From assembly GCA_013298245.1 (NCBI GenBank), contig JAAFHD010000001.1:1-31256 (forward strand): 31,256 bases of DNA. The letters run 5' to 3'. Position numbers and translations under genes: made by a program. Of this stretch, positions 16,561 through 25,400 are shown piece after piece. Below the pieces are notes generated by a model. The model did no database searches, was not told where the DNA came from, and was given only the letters and a program-made list of their open reading frames with translations. Numbering within the stretch: the first letter of the stretch is position 1; each line of letters opens with the position of its first letter. This DNA is from Alphaproteobacteria bacterium. Its GTDB lineage: Bacteria; Pseudomonadota; Alphaproteobacteria; Acetobacterales; Acetobacteraceae.

Positions 16561-17904
16561 ATGCCCGACACGCATTTCATCCCGCCCTACCCGCCGCGGC
16601 ACAGCCAGCCGCTCGGGTTGATCGGCAGCATCCGCAAGTTTCGCGGCTCCATGCTGGATATCTGGTCGGAACGCGCATTTTCCGCCGATTTCTTCTCGTC
16701 GCGCGTGCTGCGCCGCACCGTCTTCATCGTGAACAGCCCGGAGATCGTGCGCGAAACCCTGGTCGAACAGGCGGCCATCTTCGAACGCAAATCACCGCAG
16801 ATGCGCTTCGCGCTGGAACCACTACTGGGCGATGGGCTGTTCGTCTCGGATGGCGAAACCTGGCGCGCGCGGCGCCGCGCTGTGGCACCCGTCACCCACG
16901 CATCGCGCATGGCGGAACTGGCGCCCGTGATGACCGAGGTGGCGGCCGAATGGCACGCCCGCTGGTCCGCCATCCCCGCCGGCGCCGAATTCGACGCGCT
17001 GGAGGAAATGGCCGAGATGACCGCCGAGGTCATCTGCCGCGCCTTGTTCGGCCGCACGCTGGGTGGCGACGCGGCGTCGCGCGTGGTGCACGCCTTCACC
17101 GCCTACCAGGCGCATATCGGGCAGACGGCGCTGGGCGCCATGCTGGGCCTGCCCGAATGGATCTCGCGCCTGGGCAATGCCGCCAGCACGCGTGAGGCGA
17201 AGCGCATCCATGTCGTGCTGGATGACCTGATCGCGGATGTGCTGCGCAAGACGGATGGCGATGCCTCGCTCGTGCGCGCGCTGACCGCGCTGCAGGCGAT
17301 GGAGCCCTGGGCGCTGCGCAACGAGGCCGCGACGCTGTTCATGGCGGGCCACGAAACGACGGCCAACACCATGGCCTGGGCCTGGTTCCTGCTGTCCAAT
17401 TCACCGGCTGCCGCGGCGCGCCTGCGCGATGAATCCCGCGCCGTGCTGGCCGGCCGCGCCGCCACGCATGATGACGTGCCGAACCTGCCCTATGCGCGCG
17501 CGGTCATCGAGGAAACGCTGCGCCTCTACCCGCCCGTGCCGGTGCTGGCGCGCGAGGCGCTGGCCGATACGGTGGTGGCCGGCAAGACAGTGCCGCGCGG
17601 ATCGCTGCTGCTGGTCGTGCCGTGGCTGCTGCATCGCAACCCGCTGCTGTGGGAAAACCCGGACCACTTCATCCCCGAGCGCTTCATCGACGGCCAGCCG
17701 ATCCGCTATTCCTATGTGCCGTTCAGCATCGGCCCGCGCGTCTGCACCGGGCAGCAATTCGGCCTGGTGGAAAGCGTGATCTGCCTCGCGACATTGGCGC
17801 AGGATTTCCTGCCGATGATGAAGCCCGGGCATGACGTGCAGCCGGTCTCGCGCCTGACGCTGCGGCCTGGCGCGCATCTGCCCATGCTGATGGGCCGCGC
17901 CTGA
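16561..17904 (+). CDS. Cytochrome P450 (first of two in the window)
   Basis: A haem monooxygenase of 447 residues. Diagnostic motifs are all present: I-helix oxygen-binding AGHETTAN (262-269), K-helix ExxR as EETLR (317-321), the PERF segment (372-375), and the haem-binding loop FSIGPRVCTG with Cys395 as axial ligand. There is no fused reductase and no ferredoxin or ferredoxin reductase gene nearby, so electrons must come from elsewhere. There is no clear N-terminal membrane anchor. The substrate cannot be read from sequence. The stop codon overlaps the start of an LpxL-type acyltransferase by one base (TGATG), pointing to a lipid-related role. The start is ATG 16561, with a GGAG-like site about 10 bases upstream. 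Confidence 0.93.
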   Translation: MPDTHFIPPYPPRHSQPLGLIGSIRKFRGSMLDIWSERAFSADFFSSRVLRRTVFIVNSPEIVRETLVEQAAIFERKSPQMRFALEPLLGDGLFVSDGETWRARRRAVAPVTHASRMAELAPVMTEVAAEWHARWSAIPAGAEFDALEEMAEMTAEVICRALFGRTLGGDAASRVVHAFTAYQAHIGQTALGAMLGLPEWISRLGNAASTREAKRIHVVLDDLIADVLRKTDGDASLVRALTALQAMEPWALRNEAATLFMAGHETTANTMAWAWFLLSNSPAAAARLRDESRAVLAGRAATHDDVPNLPYARAVIEETLRLYPPVPVLAREALADTVVAGKTVPRGSLLLVVPWLLHRNPLLWENPDHFIPERFIDGQPIRYSYVPFSIGPRVCTGQQFGLVESVICLATLAQDFLPMMKPGHDVQPVSRLTLRPGAHLPMLMGRA

Positions 17905-18731
17905 TGCTGCGGCGGTTCGCGCTGATGGCGCTGGACCGCTCGGTCACCGCGATCATGGCGCATGCGCCGAATGCGGTGGCCAACCGCGTGGCGGGGTTCG
18001 TGGCCCGGCGCCTGGCGGGCAAGCTGTATCCGCGCCAGATCGCGGCGGCGCGCGCGGGCATGGTGGCGCTGCGGCCTGACCTGCCGCTGGACGCCGCCAT
18101 GGCCACCTGCACCGACAACATGGCGCGCAGCATGATGGAGGTGCCGCGCCTTCGCCGCCTGCTGGATGAGGGGCGCGTGCGCGTGCATGGCGCGGAGCAC
18201 CTGGCGGCGCGGCCGTTGATCGTGGCGGGTGTGCATCTGGGCAATTGGGAGGTGATCGCGCCGGCGATGTGGCTGCACGATGCCGCGCCCAATTTCGTCT
18301 ATGAGCCGCCGCTGAATCCGTATCGGCATGCGCAGGCGGTGCGCGCGCGAAAACCATTCACCACGCGACTGCTGCCGGGGTCGCCTACCATCACGCGCAC
18401 GCTGTATCGCGCGCTGGTGGAGGAGCGCGGCGTGATGCTGATGTTCATGGATGAGATCCGCGAGCATGGGCCGAATGCGCCATCACTGGGTCGCGCGCGG
18501 CCGGATCGCGGCAATGTGTCCACTATCGCGCGGCTGGCGCGACACGCGGGCGCACCGGTGGTGATGGCGCATGTCGTGCGCGGTGATGGGCCGGTTTTTG
18601 ACGTGTATTTCGCACCGGCCGTGACGCTGCCCGATGATGTGGCGGAGGCGATCGCGGTGCTGGATGCGGCGGCGGAAGCGCGGGTGCGCCCCAACCTGCC
18701 GCAATGGTATTTCCTGCACGCCTGGAAGTGA
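17904..18731 (+). CDS. LpxL/HtrB-type lysophospholipid or lipid A acyltransferase
   Basis: The 275-residue product carries the HX4E acyltransferase motif as HLGNWE (111-116) in the sequence VAGVHLGNWEVIAPAM, followed by a conserved loop (VMLMFMDEIREHG). The family adds secondary acyl chains to lipid A or to other lipid acceptors at the inner membrane. It has a hydrophobic/basic N-terminus but is slightly shorter than E. coli LpxL (about 306). No other lipid A genes are nearby. Its start overlaps the P450 stop, so the pair is probably one functional unit. Its TGA directly abuts the stop of the convergent deacetylase gene (TGATCA). Family is sure; acceptor is unknown. Confidence 0.85.
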   Translation: MLRRFALMALDRSVTAIMAHAPNAVANRVAGFVARRLAGKLYPRQIAAARAGMVALRPDLPLDAAMATCTDNMARSMMEVPRLRRLLDEGRVRVHGAEHLAARPLIVAGVHLGNWEVIAPAMWLHDAAPNFVYEPPLNPYRHAQAVRARKPFTTRLLPGSPTITRTLYRALVEERGVMLMFMDEIREHGPNAPSLGRARPDRGNVSTIARLARHAGAPVVMAHVVRGDGPVFDVYFAPAVTLPDDVAEAIAVLDAAAEARVRPNLPQWYFLHAWK

Positions 18732-19631
18732 TCAGGCCATCAGTTCGCGCACATGCGCGGCCGTGGATTCCGCCAGTGCGACCAGGTCGTAGCCGCCCTC
18801 CAGCATGGACACGATCGGGCGCCCCAGCGCCGCGATTTCGCGCGTGATCCAGGCGAAATCGGCGGCTTCCAGTTCCATGTTCGCCAGCGGGTCGCGGCGA
18901 TGCGCGTCGAAGCCGGCGGAGATGATGACCAGCGCCGGATCGAAGGCCTCGACGCGTGGCAGGATGCGCGACCATGCCGCGCGGAATTCGGCGCTGCCCG
19001 CACCGGGCGGCAGCGGCGCGTTGATGATGTTGCCCACACCCGTTTCGCTGGCGGCCCCCGTGCCAGGATAGAGCGGCATCTGGTGCGATGACGCGAAGAG
19101 GATCGTCGCGTCATCCTCCACGCAGGCCTGCGTGCCATTGCCGTGATGCACGTCGAAATCCAGGATTGCGACGCGCGCCGCGCCAAGCGATTGCGCATGC
19201 CGCGCGGCGACCACGACACTGCTGAAGAAACAGAAGCCCATCGGGCGCGCGGGTTCCGCGTGATGCCCGGGTGGACGCACCGCGCAGAAGGCGCGCGCGG
19301 TTTCGCCACCCATCACGGCTTCCGCCGCGCGGATGCCGGCGCCGGCGGCGCGCAGTGCGGCCTCGGCGGAACCGGCGGACATGAAGGTATCGGGGTCCAG
19401 CGCGACGATATCGCCGGCGTCCGGGCGCACATCCAGGATGGCCTGCACGTATTCCGCTGGATGCGCGCGGGCCAGTTGTTCGGGGGTGGCGCGCGGGGCT
19501 TCCTCGCGCGTCAGGCCTGCGAATTCCTCGGCCTCCAGCGCGGCCCAGATGGCGCGCAGGCGGTCGGGGCGTTCGGCGGCGTGCGGGCCCATGTCATGCG
19601 CCAGGCAGGCGGCGTGGGTGATGAACAGCAT
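18732..19631 (-). CDS. HDAC-family (class II-like) zinc deacetylase
   Basis: The 299-residue product belongs to the arginase/deacetylase superfamily that includes histone deacetylases, acetoin-utilisation AcuC and acetylpolyamine amidohydrolases. The active site is complete: VRPPGHHAEP with His123/His124, ILDFDVHHGNGTQ with zinc ligands Asp160 and His162, SAGFDAHRRDP with Asp242, and the catalytic tyrosine in EGGYD (Tyr281). Bacterial members probably deacetylate small molecules or acetyl-lysine; the substrate here is unknown. The ATG at 19631 overlaps the stop of the upstream TusA-type gene by one base (TGATG). There is no gap to the convergent acyltransferase gene. Confidence 0.92.
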   Translation of the reverse strand: MLFITHAACLAHDMGPHAAERPDRLRAIWAALEAEEFAGLTREEAPRATPEQLARAHPAEYVQAILDVRPDAGDIVALDPDTFMSAGSAEAALRAAGAGIRAAEAVMGGETARAFCAVRPPGHHAEPARPMGFCFFSSVVVAARHAQSLGAARVAILDFDVHHGNGTQACVEDDATILFASSHQMPLYPGTGAASETGVGNIINAPLPPGAGSAEFRAAWSRILPRVEAFDPALVIISAGFDAHRRDPLANMELEAADFAWITREIAALGRPIVSMLEGGYDLVALAESTAAHVRELMA

Positions 19632-19852
19632 CAGGCGCGTTTCCGCAGCGTGATGTGCAATTCGCCGTCGCGCTTTTCCATCAGCACCAGCGTGTGGCCG
19701 GTTTCCTGCGCGAAGGCGGGGAAGTCGGCTTCCGCCGCTGGGTCGGTCGCGACCAGCGAAAGTTCGGCGCCAGCCGGCAGCGCACGCAGCGCCTTGTTGG
19801 CTTTCAGCACGGGCAGCGGGCATTTCAGCCCGCGCAGGTCCAGTGTTTCCAT
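19631..19852 (-). CDS. TusA/SirA-family sulfur carrier protein
   Basis: The 73-residue product has the signature LRGLKCPLPVLKANKAL, with Cys11 in the CPxP motif as the sulfur-carrying residue, and the expected two-layer alpha/beta pattern. TusA-family proteins carry persulfide sulfur for tRNA 2-thiouridine formation, molybdenum cofactor synthesis or sulfur oxidation; which one applies is not visible. No other tus or sulfur-oxidation genes are near. The start is ATG 19852, the only start giving the canonical N-terminus. It is first gene of a two-gene unit with the deacetylase and divergent from the ROK kinase. Confidence 0.88.
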   Translation of the reverse strand: METLDLRGLKCPLPVLKANKALRALPAGAELSLVATDPAAEADFPAFAQETGHTLVLMEKRDGELHITLRKRA

Positions 19853-19913
19853 GCGCGTGTTGCAGCACGCGCGGCGCCTTGTCCGCAAGGCCGGCGCGCG
19901 CCACCTTGGACGC
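19853..19913. promoter_or_regulatory. Divergent tusA/ROK intergenic region with two inverted repeats
   Basis: This 61-base space must hold promoters for both directions. It contains a perfect 7-bp inverted repeat, GCGCGTG and CACGCGC (19853-19859 and 19866-19872, six-base spacer). A second one, CCTTG and CAAGG (19877-19881 and 19886-19890), has a four-base spacer. These could be operators or leader hairpins. No convincing -10/-35 pair is seen. Confidence 0.3.
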
Positions 19914-20783
19914 ATGCGGATCGGCGTGGATGTGGGCGGCACCAAGATCGAGATCGTCGCGCTGGACCAGGCAGGCCAGCCGGCGCTGCGCCGCCGCGTG
20001 CCGACGCCGCGCACGTACCAGGGCGTGATCGAAACCATCGGCACGCTGGTGACCGGCGCGGAGGCCGAGTTGCGCCGCACCTGCACGGTCGGCATCGGCA
20101 TCCCCGGCAGCCTGAGCCCCGCCAATGGCCTGGTGCGCGGCGCCAATTCCACCTGGCTGAATGGCGGCAAGCTGCAACAGGATTTGATGTCGCGGCTGGT
20201 GCGCCCGGCGCGCATCGCGAATGATGCGAATTGCCTGGCGGTGAGTGAAGCGGCCGATGGCGCCGGCGCCGGTGCGCCCACGGTGTTCGGCGTGATCCTG
20301 GGCACCGGCGTGGGTGCTGGCATCGTGATCGACGGCAAACCGCTGGAGGGTGCGAACCGCATCGCCGGCGAATGGGGCCACAACCCGCTGCCCTGGATGA
20401 CGCCGCAGGAAGCGCCCGGCCCGCATTGCTGGTGCGGCCGGCATGGGTGCATCGAGACCTTCCTGTGCGGCGCAGCGCTTGCCGCCGATGCGGCTGTGCC
20501 GGATGCGGCCGTGCTGCCGGCGATGGCTGCGCATGACGTGCGTGCCGCCGCCGCTCTGGAACGCCACGCGGAGCGCCTGGCGCGTGCGCTGGCGCATGTG
20601 ATCAACCTGCTGGACCCGCATGTGATCGTGCTCGGCGGCGGGCTGTCGAACATGGCGCATCTGTATGACCAGGTGCCGCGGCTATGGGGGCAGTGGGTGT
20701 TCTCGGACGTGGTGCAGACGCGGCTGGTCCGCGCGCGGCACGGCGACAGCTCCGGCGTGTTTGGCGCGGCGAGGCTGTGGTGA
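19914..20783 (+). CDS. ROK-family sugar kinase (fructokinase/Mak-like)
   Basis: A cytoplasmic ATP-dependent hexose kinase of 289 residues. It shows the N-terminal phosphate-binding motif GVDVGGTKIE, the conserved ANDANCLA segment with the catalytic Asp, GVILGTGVGAGIV, the ExGH-type motif AGEWGHNPLPW, and the ROK zinc motif in PHCWCGRHGCIE (His plus three Cys). INLLDPHVIVLGGGLSN near the C-terminus is also typical. The pattern is closest to fructokinase/manno(fructo)kinase, but specificity cannot be settled. The start at 19914 directly precedes the conserved nucleotide-binding strand. The gene overlaps the following membrane-protein gene by GTGA. Confidence 0.9.
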   Translation: MRIGVDVGGTKIEIVALDQAGQPALRRRVPTPRTYQGVIETIGTLVTGAEAELRRTCTVGIGIPGSLSPANGLVRGANSTWLNGGKLQQDLMSRLVRPARIANDANCLAVSEAADGAGAGAPTVFGVILGTGVGAGIVIDGKPLEGANRIAGEWGHNPLPWMTPQEAPGPHCWCGRHGCIETFLCGAALAADAAVPDAAVLPAMAAHDVRAAAALERHAERLARALAHVINLLDPHVIVLGGGLSNMAHLYDQVPRLWGQWVFSDVVQTRLVRARHGDSSGVFGAARLW

Positions 20784-21151
20784 TCCGCGCCGGCGCGGCA
20801 TTGGGCGCGCTGGCGTTTCTGGCGGGCGCGTTGTTGGGGCCGTTGCGCGAATTGGTGCTGGCGCCGCGCATGGGTGGCGTGGCGGCCGCGCTGTGTGAAG
20901 CGGTGATGATGGCGGTGCTGCTGTGGCTGGCGGCGCGGGCCGTCGTGCCGCGCGGGGCCGATGCGCGCGGGCGCGCGATGATCGCGGCGGTGGCGCTGGC
21001 GGTCGTGCTGTTGGCGGAATTCGCGTTGGCCTTCGTGTTCAACGCCACCGGGCTTGCGGCCACGCGCGCGCCGCGCGGCTGGGCGGAACAACTGCCGGGT
21101 GGGGTGCTGCTGTTCTGGCTGGTGGCGCTGCCGTTCCTGGTGCGCCGATGA
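20780..21151 (+). CDS. Small integral membrane protein of unknown function
   Basis: The 123-residue product starts with a GTG overlapping the ROK kinase stop (GTGA) and ends overlapping the dinB start (ATGA). It has about four hydrophobic segments, around residues 4-22, 36-52, 67-90 and 106-121, with short charged loops. No catalytic motif or known family is recognised. The two flanking overlaps and unbroken frame support it as a real gene despite its size. Nothing in the sequence says what it does for the kinase or the polymerase. Confidence 0.7.
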   Translation: MIRAGAALGALAFLAGALLGPLRELVLAPRMGGVAAALCEAVMMAVLLWLAARAVVPRGADARGRAMIAAVALAVVLLAEFALAFVFNATGLAATRAPRGWAEQLPGGVLLFWLVALPFLVRR

Positions 21152-22407
21152 TGCGCGGGCTATGCCGGGATTGCGGCGCGATGGACCCGCCTGGTGCCAC
21201 ATGCCACGCCTGCGGCGGCCGGCGCATCGTGCGGCATGCGGAGCTGTTCGACCTGGCCATCGCGCATGTCGATTGCGATGCGTTTTATGCCAGCGTGGAG
21301 AAGCGGGACGCGCCGGAATTGGCGGCGAAACCGGTGATCGTGGGTGGTGGGCGGCGCGGCGTTGTGTCTGCCTGTTGCTACATTGCGCGCACGCGTGGCG
21401 TGCGAAGCGCGATGCCGATGTTCAAGGCGCTGGCGGCCTGCCCGGATGCGGTGGTGATCAAGCCCGACATCGCGAAATATGCGCGCGAAGGCCGGCGCAT
21501 CCGCGAGATGATGCAGGCGCTGACGCCGCTGGTCGAGGCGATGTCGATCGACGAAGCGGCGCTGGATTTGCGCGGCACGGAACAGCTGCATCGCGCGTCG
21601 CCCGCGGTGGTGCTGGCGCGCTTCGCGCAGGATGTGGAACGCGCGGTCGGCGTGACCATTTCCGTGGGCCTGGCGCCCAACCGGCTGTTGGCGAAGATCG
21701 CGGTGGATCGCGACAAACCGCGCGGCTTCGCGGTGATTGGCGCGGCGGAAGCTGCGGCCGTGCTGGCGCCGGAACCCGTGGGCATGCTGCCGGGTGTCGG
21801 CGCGGTGCTGGCCAAGAAACTGCACGGCATGGGCATCACGCGGCTGGGCCAGCTGGCGGCGATGGATGTGAAGGAAGCCGCGCGTCGTCTGGGCGATGAC
21901 GGCCCCGCGCTGGCCGCCCGCGCGCGCGGCGAGGACAACCGCCCCGTCACGCCGGACCGCGAGACAAAAAGCGTTTCGGCCGAGACGACTTTCGATGCGG
22001 ATCTACGCACGCTGGCGGAATTGGAAGCGCCGCTGTGGTGGATTTGCGAAAAGCTCTCGCGCCGGTTGGCGGCGAAGGGCCTGGCTGCCGGTGGTGTCGC
22101 GCTGAAATTGAAGACCGCCGATTTCGCCATCCGCACGCGGCATGCGCGCCTGCCGCTGCCCTCGATTGTCCCGGAAGTGTTCTTCGACGCCGCGCGCACG
22201 CTGCTGGCGCGCGAGGTGGATGGCACCGCGTTCCGATTGATCGGGCTGGGCGCGCAGCCCTTGGTGGACGGCGCGCTTGCAGATCAGCCAGATCTGGCTG
22301 ATCCCGATGCCGGAAAACGCGCCGCCAAATGGGCAGCGATGGAAGCCCTGCGCGGCAAATTCGGGGACCGCGCAGTGGTAACGGGGCGTGGGCTGCGCCG
22401 GGACTAG
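21148..22407 (+). CDS. dinB: DNA polymerase IV (Y-family) with N-terminal zinc-ribbon extension
   Basis: An error-prone translesion DNA polymerase of 419 residues. The polymerase core begins with [17 protein letters not shown] (metal-binding Asp) and contains SIDEAALDL (catalytic Asp-Glu) and the thumb helix-hairpin-helix [17 protein letters not shown], followed by the little-finger domain. In front of the core is a short extension with two CxxC pairs (Cys6, Cys9, Cys19, Cys22), probably a zinc ribbon; such an extension is known from alphaproteobacterial DinB proteins. There is no clear C-terminal clamp-binding motif. The start is ATG 21148 (ATGA overlap) or the next codon. The TAG stop shares the palindrome CTAG with the stop of the convergent nuclease gene. 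Confidence 0.95.
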   Translation: MMRGLCRDCGAMDPPGATCHACGGRRIVRHAELFDLAIAHVDCDAFYASVEKRDAPELAAKPVIVGGGRRGVVSACCYIARTRGVRSAMPMFKALAACPDAVVIKPDIAKYAREGRRIREMMQALTPLVEAMSIDEAALDLRGTEQLHRASPAVVLARFAQDVERAVGVTISVGLAPNRLLAKIAVDRDKPRGFAVIGAAEAAAVLAPEPVGMLPGVGAVLAKKLHGMGITRLGQLAAMDVKEAARRLGDDGPALAARARGEDNRPVTPDRETKSVSAETTFDADLRTLAELEAPLWWICEKLSRRLAAKGLAAGGVALKLKTADFAIRTRHARLPLPSIVPEVFFDAARTLLAREVDGTAFRLIGLGAQPLVDGALADQPDLADPDAGKRAAKWAAMEALRGKFGDRAVVTGRGLRRD

Positions 22408-25400
22408 AAAATGAAATCCGCCGCCGTCAGCGTGGTCGCGCCATAGACGCCGAACTGCCCCCCAGCCGTCGTCACCAGCACACCGCCGGCCAGCAATTGC
22501 AACACGCCTGGTGCGGCCAGTTGCGCCGCGCTGGTCAGCCCGGCCAGGCGCGCATCCAACAGGTCGCCATCCGCGCGGGTGAAGTCGAACACTTCGTCCA
22601 GGCCGGCACCCACCACGAAGGTGTCAGCGCCCGCGCCGCCGACCAACTGGTCATTGCCCGCCCCGCCGATCAGCAGGTCATTGCCGCCGGCGCCGCGCAG
22701 CACGTCATGGCCCATGCCGCCATCCAGCGTGTCGTTGGCGGCCTGGCCCCAGAGCGTGTCATCGCCGCCCATGGCCGTGATGGAGGTGCCCGCCGCCGCG
22801 GCAACGATCTGCTCCGCGCCGGCACTGCCGTTGACAGTGTTGCCGCTGAGCACGCGGATCATCTCGATCTCGCCCGCACTGGTCCAGCCGCTGGTCAGCA
22901 CGAAGGCGGTATCGCCGCCTCCGCCGGCCATTTCCTGCACGACATCGCCCGCGTCATCGACGACAAACATGTCATTGCCGCTGCCACCCACCATGGTGTC
23001 ATTGCCGGTGCCGCCACGCAGCGTGTCATCGCCCATGCCGCCGACCAGGCTGTCGGCGCCGTCCTCGCCCCAGATCTGGTCATTGCCGGCGCCGCCATCG
23101 ATGCTGTCGGCGCCATCCTTGCCGGCCAGCGCGTTGTTGCCGCCATTGCCGACCAGCGTGTTATCGCCGCCATTGCCGACGGCCACCACATCACCCGTGC
23201 CGGTGAAGGACAGTGCCGCGACGCCATCGGCGAAGACGAAGAAACCGGCCGAACCCGCCGGCGCATCCAGCGTCAGGCCATTGGTGAAGATGCCGGCATT
23301 GCCGCCATCACCCAGTGCTGCGGGCTTGCGGATGGTCAGCACGTCGCCAGCCTGCATGCCGGCCGTCGCCTCGGCGATCGTGTTGACGGATTTCACCACC
23401 ACGCCGCCGCGCGTGACCAGCACGGCGGGGTCCAGGCGCAGGTTCACCACCAGCGGGTCATGGTCCGAATAGCGCCAGGGCTGCGTGCCGTCGAAGACGC
23501 CAGCGGGGCGGCCGAAATCCAGGTTGTAGTCGAGCGCGTCGGCCTCTGCCGAATTGACCGCCCATTCGTGCACGCCGACCACGCGCCCGGCCATGTTCGC
23601 GCTGGACAGCGCATAGTCCAGATAACCCTTCTGCCCGTCGAACACGAAGGAGGCAGCGTTGGGGCCGATCTTCTCGGCGATCAGGTTGCGGAAGCCGGCG
23701 GTGTCCGTCAGGTGACGGACCGAGACCTCGCGCGCGTATGAATTGAAATCGCCCATCAGCATGATGTCGGGGTCGGTGATGCCGGTGGGGTTGGTCTTCA
23801 GGAAGGCGTCCAGCGCTTGCGTCGCCAGCAGGCGCTGGTTGTTCCAGTTGCCCGCGCCGTTCAACGCATCGGCATCAAGGCCCGTGCCGGTGCCGGATTT
23901 GGATTTGTTGTGCACGGCGGCCAGGGTGAAGGTCTCGCCGCTGCCGATCTGGCTGAAGCTGGTGACCAGCACGGCGCGGCTGGTGTCCACGCCGTCGAAG
24001 ACGCGGCCCACGGAGGATTGGCTCAGGAAATTCGATGGCAGAAGGTTCGCGGTGATCAGGCCGGGGATGTCGCTGTCATCCAGCACCTGCACCGTGCTGC
24101 CGGTGGCGATGGCCAGCTTGTCGGCGCGGTAGAGCATGCCGACGGAAATCGCATCACCGCCCAGGAAGGGCGTGCCCGGATTGACGAAGGCCCAGCGGCC
24201 CGGCGCGCCGATGGCAGTGTTGAATTCGGTGACCAGCGTGTTGATCGCGCTGCCGGCGCCGAAGCCGTTATTCTCCATCTCGTTCAGCACGATCAGGTCG
24301 GCGTCGAGCTGGCCCAGCGCGGTGTAGAGCTTTTCCTTCTGGCGCGTCAGTTCGGCCGCCGTGTTGGCGCCGCGCGGTTCGAAGGCATTGCCCGGGCCGG
24401 TGGCCGGCACGTCGGTGTCCAGGGTGGTGAAATAGTTGAGCAGGTTCGCGGTGGCGACCTTCAGGTCACCGCCATCGCGGCCCGGCACGGTCTGGCGCGG
24501 CTGGGCGTCGGTGATGCTCGGCGCGTTCTGCGGCAGCATGCGCCATTCGTTGAAGGCGAATTGCAGGTTGCCCACCAGGCCGCTGAAGGTATCGCCCATG
24601 GACGGCGCATTGGCGGTGGTGATCGGTGTGTCGAAGACGCGGATCGGGTTGGGGTTCTGCACCGACAACCCGTCATCGATCATGATGGAGCGCGCGCCCA
24701 ATGCCTGCTGGAAGGCGGCGAAGCCCGCGGTATCCGGCAGGTTGTTCTGGGTGAATTGCACCGCCTGCGGGCCTTGGGCCGCGCGGAATTCGCCGAAGCG
24801 GTCGAGGTTGAACATCTCGGTGATGGTCATGGTCTGCGGCAGGCGCAGCAGCATGCCCTCGGCGAATTCCAGGTCCGGCAGGACGCGGCCGCCGGCGGTG
24901 ATGGTGCCAGTGGCGGGCAGTGAGACGTCGACCGCGAAATTCGTGGTGACCTGCGTGGGCGTGTACGCGCCGGCCGTCACCACGCTGATGCCGGTGGCGG
25001 AATTGGCCACGGTCAGCTGCGTCTGGGTGAAGTTCTCGCCCACCAGACCGGTGACGCGCACGATGTCGCCCACCGCGACATTGGTGATGGGCGCGCTGGT
25101 GCCATCGGATTGGAAAATGAAGATGCCTTCGGAGGTAGCGGGATTGCCGTCGCCGGTGATCTGCTGGACGAAGAAGCCCTGCAGGTTGCGGTTGGCGTCC
25201 GCGTCACCGTTCTGGAAATCGCCGGTGACGACGGCTTCGATGGTGACCGTCTGGCCCAGCAGCGGGGACGCTGTGCCGCTGCCCTGAATGGTGTTGATCG
25301 CGGTCAGCATGGGCGCGGGCGTGTCGTCATTCTGCACCGTGGCGTTGGCGACGGTGGCGCCCAGCGCATAGCCGCCGGTGGGTGCTGAGAGGGTGACGGC

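Noticed and set aside
20684..20779. An N-terminal extension of the small membrane protein starting within the ROK kinase gene
   Set aside because: The extra 32 codons are an out-of-frame reading of the kinase C-terminus; the GTG with the GTGA overlap gives a compact membrane protein.
22623..23174. A CRISPR-like or tandem DNA repeat array
   Set aside because: The periodicity is 27 bases in frame and encodes RTX nonapeptides; units are divergent and there are no spacers.
22329..23741. A 470-codon open frame on the plus strand opposite the nuclease RTX region
   Set aside because: Its apparent repeats are only the complement of the RTX nonapeptide repeats; no start signal or motif supports it.
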